DNA of 8,225 nucleotides from Acidimicrobiaceae bacterium (GTDB lineage Bacteria > Actinomycetota > Acidimicrobiia > Acidimicrobiales > Ilumatobacteraceae). The notes below the pieces were generated by a model. It did no database searches. It was not told the DNA's origin and was given only the letters and a program-made list of their open reading frames with translations. Positions 5,906-8,225 of the stretch are shown one piece after another. Within the stretch, counting starts at the first letter, position 1. Every line of letters begins with the position of its first letter. The position numbers and the translations under genes are program-made. The stretch is taken from positions 1 to 8,225 of the forward strand of contig CANLHV010000049.1 of NCBI GenBank assembly GCA_947490975.1. Reading direction: 5' to 3'.

Positions 5906-6394
5906 ATGTCGGTTTACAACACAAAAATTGCTGGGTTATCTGGCCAAGAAGACTTGCTTAGTTCTTTGAAGGGATCAGTGACGCTCGTCGTTAATGTTGC
6001 CTCGAAATGTGGCTTGACGCCGCAGTACACGGCGCTCGAGGCACTGTACGAGCAGTATTCGGCGCAGGGTTTTTCGGTTCTCGGTGTGCCGTGCAATCAA
6101 TTTGGTGCACAAGAACCAGGTTCGGCAAGCGAAATCGAAACTTTTTGCTCAACAAATTATGGGGTGACGTTTCCGATGTCTGAAAAAATTGAGGTTAATG
6201 GTGCTGGGCGTCACGAGTTGTACAACACCCTGACAGTTGTGGCCGACGCAGAAGGTCACTCGGGCGACATTCGCTGGAACTTTGAAAAGTTTTTGGTCGG
6301 CCGTGACGGCAAAGTCGTTTTTCGATTTAATCCAACTGTTGCACCAGACGCACCAGAAGTTGTTAATGCGATCAAAGAGCAACTGGGTAAATAA
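5906..6394 (+). CDS. gpx: Glutathione peroxidase-family thiol peroxidase
   Basis: This 162-residue thioredoxin-fold peroxidase reduces hydroperoxides. The peroxidatic residue is cysteine, Cys35 in NVASKCGLTPQY, not selenocysteine. The rest of the catalytic set is Gln69 (NQFGAQEPG) and Trp124-Asn125 (IRWNFEKFL). Cys81 in FCSTNYGVTFP is where the resolving cysteine lies in thioredoxin-dependent members, so thioredoxin (or a similar cellular thiol) is a more likely reductant than glutathione, especially if the host is an actinomycete. There is no signal peptide, so it is cytoplasmic. The ATG follows a weak GAGACGAG purine stretch. It leads the run with aguB (three bases between) and aguA. The link to putrescine metabolism is not explained by any known shared pathway; stress co-regulation is a guess. 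Confidence 0.95.
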   Translation: MSVYNTKIAGLSGQEDLLSSLKGSVTLVVNVASKCGLTPQYTALEALYEQYSAQGFSVLGVPCNQFGAQEPGSASEIETFCSTNYGVTFPMSEKIEVNGAGRHELYNTLTVVADAEGHSGDIRWNFEKFLVGRDGKVVFRFNPTVAPDAPEVVNAIKEQLGK

Positions 6395-6397
6395 TTT

Positions 6398-7270
6398 ATG
6401 CGTACCGTTAAAGTTGCCGCTTTACAAATGTCAATGTCGACAGAGGTTGCAGCAAACATAGCCACAGCCGAGAGACTTGTCCGTAGCGCTGCAAAGCAAG
6501 GGGCGCAAATAATTTTGATCCCTGAACTTTTCGAGGGTCATTACTTTTGCAAAGATCAAACGACCGAAGATTTGAATCGGGCACTAGAAATGTCGTCGCA
6601 CCCGACTGTCGCACATTTCGCCAAAGTCGCCAAAGAACTTAGTGTTGTTTTGCCAATCAGTGTTTATGAGCGTGCTAATAATTCGTTGTTTAATTCGGTG
6701 GCGATAGTTGACGCCGACGGCAAGGTGCTCGGCACATATCGTAAGAGCCACATTCCTGATGGCCCTGGGTACAACGAAAAGTTTTACTTCAGTCCGGGTG
6801 ACACGGGTTTTAAAGTTTGGCAAACGAAATATGCCAAGATCGGCGTCGGCATTTGTTGGGATCAATGGTTTCCTGAGGCCGCACGCGTGATGTCTTTGCG
6901 TGGTGCCGAAATTTTGCTTTACCCGACTGCCATTGGCAGTGAACCGTCTAACTCTGAACTTGATTCTTCTGGCCATTGGCAACGCGCGATGCAAGGTCAT
7001 GCGGCCAGCAACTTGATACCGGTGATGGCAGCAAATCGCACGGGTCGCGAAGTTGGCCGGGCAACTGAAATTACTTTTTACGGATGTTCGTTCATCTGTG
7101 ATGCAACCGGCGAGAAAGTGGCCGAAGCGAATCGCACTGGAGAAGCAGTTCTGCTGGCAAGTTTCGATCTTGAAGCTCAAAAACTTGCGCGAACTTTCTG
7201 GGGATTGTTTCGCGATCGCCGACCAGAATTGTATAAACCGCTATTAAGTCTTGACGGGTTTGATCAGTGA
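6398..7270 (+). CDS. aguB: N-carbamoylputrescine amidase
   Basis: This nitrilase-superfamily enzyme hydrolyses N-carbamoylputrescine to putrescine, CO2 and ammonia, the last step of the agmatine deiminase route. The 290-residue protein has the Glu43 (IPELFEGHYF), Lys116 (YRKSHIPDGPGY) and Cys153 (GVGICWDQWFPE) triad. IPDGPGYNEKFYFSPGDTGF at 119-138 and SGHWQRAMQGHAASN at 191-205 are typical of this amidase rather than of other nitrilases. Length is normal for the family. The ATG lies three bases after the peroxidase stop without an obvious Shine-Dalgarno. Its TGA overlaps the GTG start of aguA, and the presence of the preceding pathway enzyme next door makes the assignment firm. Confidence 0.95.
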   Translation: MRTVKVAALQMSMSTEVAANIATAERLVRSAAKQGAQIILIPELFEGHYFCKDQTTEDLNRALEMSSHPTVAHFAKVAKELSVVLPISVYERANNSLFNSVAIVDADGKVLGTYRKSHIPDGPGYNEKFYFSPGDTGFKVWQTKYAKIGVGICWDQWFPEAARVMSLRGAEILLYPTAIGSEPSNSELDSSGHWQRAMQGHAASNLIPVMAANRTGREVGRATEITFYGCSFICDATGEKVAEANRTGEAVLLASFDLEAQKLARTFWGLFRDRRPELYKPLLSLDGFDQ

Positions 7271-8225
7271 GCATGCCGGCCGAGTTTTCTCGGCACGAGC
7301 GAACTGTGATTTGCTGGCCAGCGCGGTCAGAAATTTACGGATCGCGTTTAGTTGAGGCGCAGACTGCACACGCTGCACTAGCCAACACGATTTCGGGTTA
7401 TGAACCTGTGTCGGTAATCGCCAACCCGAGCGATGTGGCGAGTGCTCGTCAAGCGTGCGCCGAAAATGTCGATGTCGTGGCACTCGAAATAGATGACGCA
7501 TGGTTTCGAGACTCAGGGCCCAACTATGTAGTTGAAAACGGTGAACTCGTCGCCACTTGTTGGCAATTCAACGGATGGGGCGAGAAATTTGTGCCGTACG
7601 ACAAAGATGCGACGATTGCTTCGCGTTGGGCAAAACATGCTGGCCATAAGTCTCGGACGATCGACATGGTGCTTGAGGGTGGCTCGATAAATGTTGACGG
7701 CGCTGGCACACTGATAACTACAGAGCAGTGTTTGCTTAATCCGAATCGCAACCCACATCTGTCACGCGAACAAATTGAAAATCGGTTGTGCAGCGAATTG
7801 GGCCAGCAGCAAGTCGTGTGGCTGCCTTTCGGGCTCGCTCTCGACGACGACACTGATGGTCATGTTGACAATGTGGCTGCGTTCATCGGGCCAAAGACCT
7901 TGATCATGCAAGGTTGCGACGATAAAGACGAAGAAGACTTTATGCGGTGTGCGAAAAACATCGCCGTGGCAAAAGCCGCAGGTTTAACTGTGCACGAGAT
8001 ACCTGTGTTGCCGTTCGTGGTTACTGATTCAATTCGTGCAGCTGTGCCGTATTTGAATTTTTATTTCTGCAATAACGCAGTGATCGTGCCAGTTTGTGGT
8101 CATAATGCCGACAGTGAAATGTTGGCCCTACTCGGTGAATTCATACCGAGTCACGACATTGTCGGTCTTGAGATTGGTGAAATTCTTGCTCGCGGTGGCG
8201 GTGGCATTCACTGCATCACCCAACA
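7267..8225 (+). CDS. aguA: Agmatine deiminase (3' end cut by window)
   Basis: The enzyme converts agmatine to N-carbamoylputrescine and ammonia. The frame stays open to the end of the window (319 complete codons). All catalytic elements of the guanidino-modifying family are present: Asp76/Asp77 with WFRDSGP (79-85), Glu137 in LEGGSINVDG, His199 and Asp201 in DGHVDN, and nucleophile Cys316 in GGGGIHCITQQ. That last motif normally lies close to the C-terminus, so only a few to a few tens of residues are missing. The GTG at 7267 overlaps the aguB stop (GTGA) and gives a start reading M-S-M-P-A-E, like relatives; the ATG at 7273 is the alternative. The overlap suggests translational coupling to aguB. 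Putrescine production is the joint output. Confidence 0.93.
   Translation, partial: MSMPAEFSRHERTVICWPARSEIYGSRLVEAQTAHAALANTISGYEPVSVIANPSDVASARQACAENVDVVALEIDDAWFRDSGPNYVVENGELVATCWQFNGWGEKFVPYDKDATIASRWAKHAGHKSRTIDMVLEGGSINVDGAGTLITTEQCLLNPNRNPHLSREQIENRLCSELGQQQVVWLPFGLALDDDTDGHVDNVAAFIGPKTLIMQGCDDKDEEDFMRCAKNIAVAKAAGLTVHEIPVLPFVVTDSIRAAVPYLNFYFCNNAVIVPVCGHNADSEMLALLGEFIPSHDIVGLEIGEILARGGGGIHCITQ

Noticed and set aside
6584..7180. A 198-codon open frame antisense to aguB.
   Set aside because: It lies wholly within a clear catalytic-triad enzyme gene, its translation is rich in Cys, His and Arg without any motif, and it looks like a codon-use shadow.
7524..7853. A 109-codon open frame antisense to aguA.
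   Set aside because: The sense strand encodes conserved deiminase motifs throughout the same stretch.
8170..8225. Possible premature truncation of aguA.
   Set aside because: The frame is open to the last base and includes the C-terminal catalytic Cys motif; the end is simply the window boundary.

Overview
The window is compact bacterial DNA of moderate GC content. It is almost entirely coding, with eleven genes and no intergenic gap longer than about 75 bases. The single-domain cytoplasmic FKBP and the purine nucleoside phosphorylase both read like actinobacterial proteins, judged from memory of family sequences, so I infer an actinomycete. The moderate GC suggests a reduced aquatic lineage rather than Streptomyces or Mycobacterium. 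I see no rRNA, tRNA, CRISPR array, insertion sequence or phage gene.

Layout, left to right. (1) An FKBP peptidyl-prolyl isomerase (29-403, +) converges on thymidine kinase tdk (400-1005, -). (2) tdk is divergent from deoxyribose-phosphate aldolase deoC (1077-1730, +) across 71 bases. (3) deoC converges on the last gene of a five-gene minus-strand run. In transcription order that run is a SAM methyltransferase (5904-5248), purine nucleoside phosphorylase (5214-4366), an MtaD-type nucleoside deaminase (4363-3035), cytidine deaminase cdd (3003-2596) and a phytanoyl-CoA-dioxygenase-family protein resembling animal PHYHD1 (2590-1727). (4) Back to back with the methyltransferase, one base away at its first possible start, is a plus-strand run: thiol peroxidase of the GPx family (5906-6394), N-carbamoylputrescine amidase aguB (6398-7270) and agmatine deiminase aguA (7267 to beyond the window end).

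How the genes fit together. tdk, deoC, cdd, PNP and MtaD form a nucleoside salvage and catabolism set: deamination, phosphorolysis, cleavage of deoxyribose-5-phosphate and rescue of thymidine. AguA and AguB turn agmatine into putrescine. If the cell goes on to make spermidine, the by-product methylthioadenosine (MTA) could be removed by MtaD (MTA to methylthioinosine) and then the PNP. Two active-site details fit this. The PNP has Gly where the Mycobacterium enzyme has the His facing the ribose 5'-OH. The MtaD seems to lack the two Arg that hold the homocysteine carboxylate in SAH deaminases. The dioxygenase has no known substrate, and its place in this operon suggests a nucleoside-related one.

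Both convergent gene pairs end with TAA/TAG codons overlapping by exactly four bases. At each junction the stops lie in the loop of a short inverted repeat, and a second inverted repeat with CAACGA/TCGTTG arms lies a few bases further into the facing gene.
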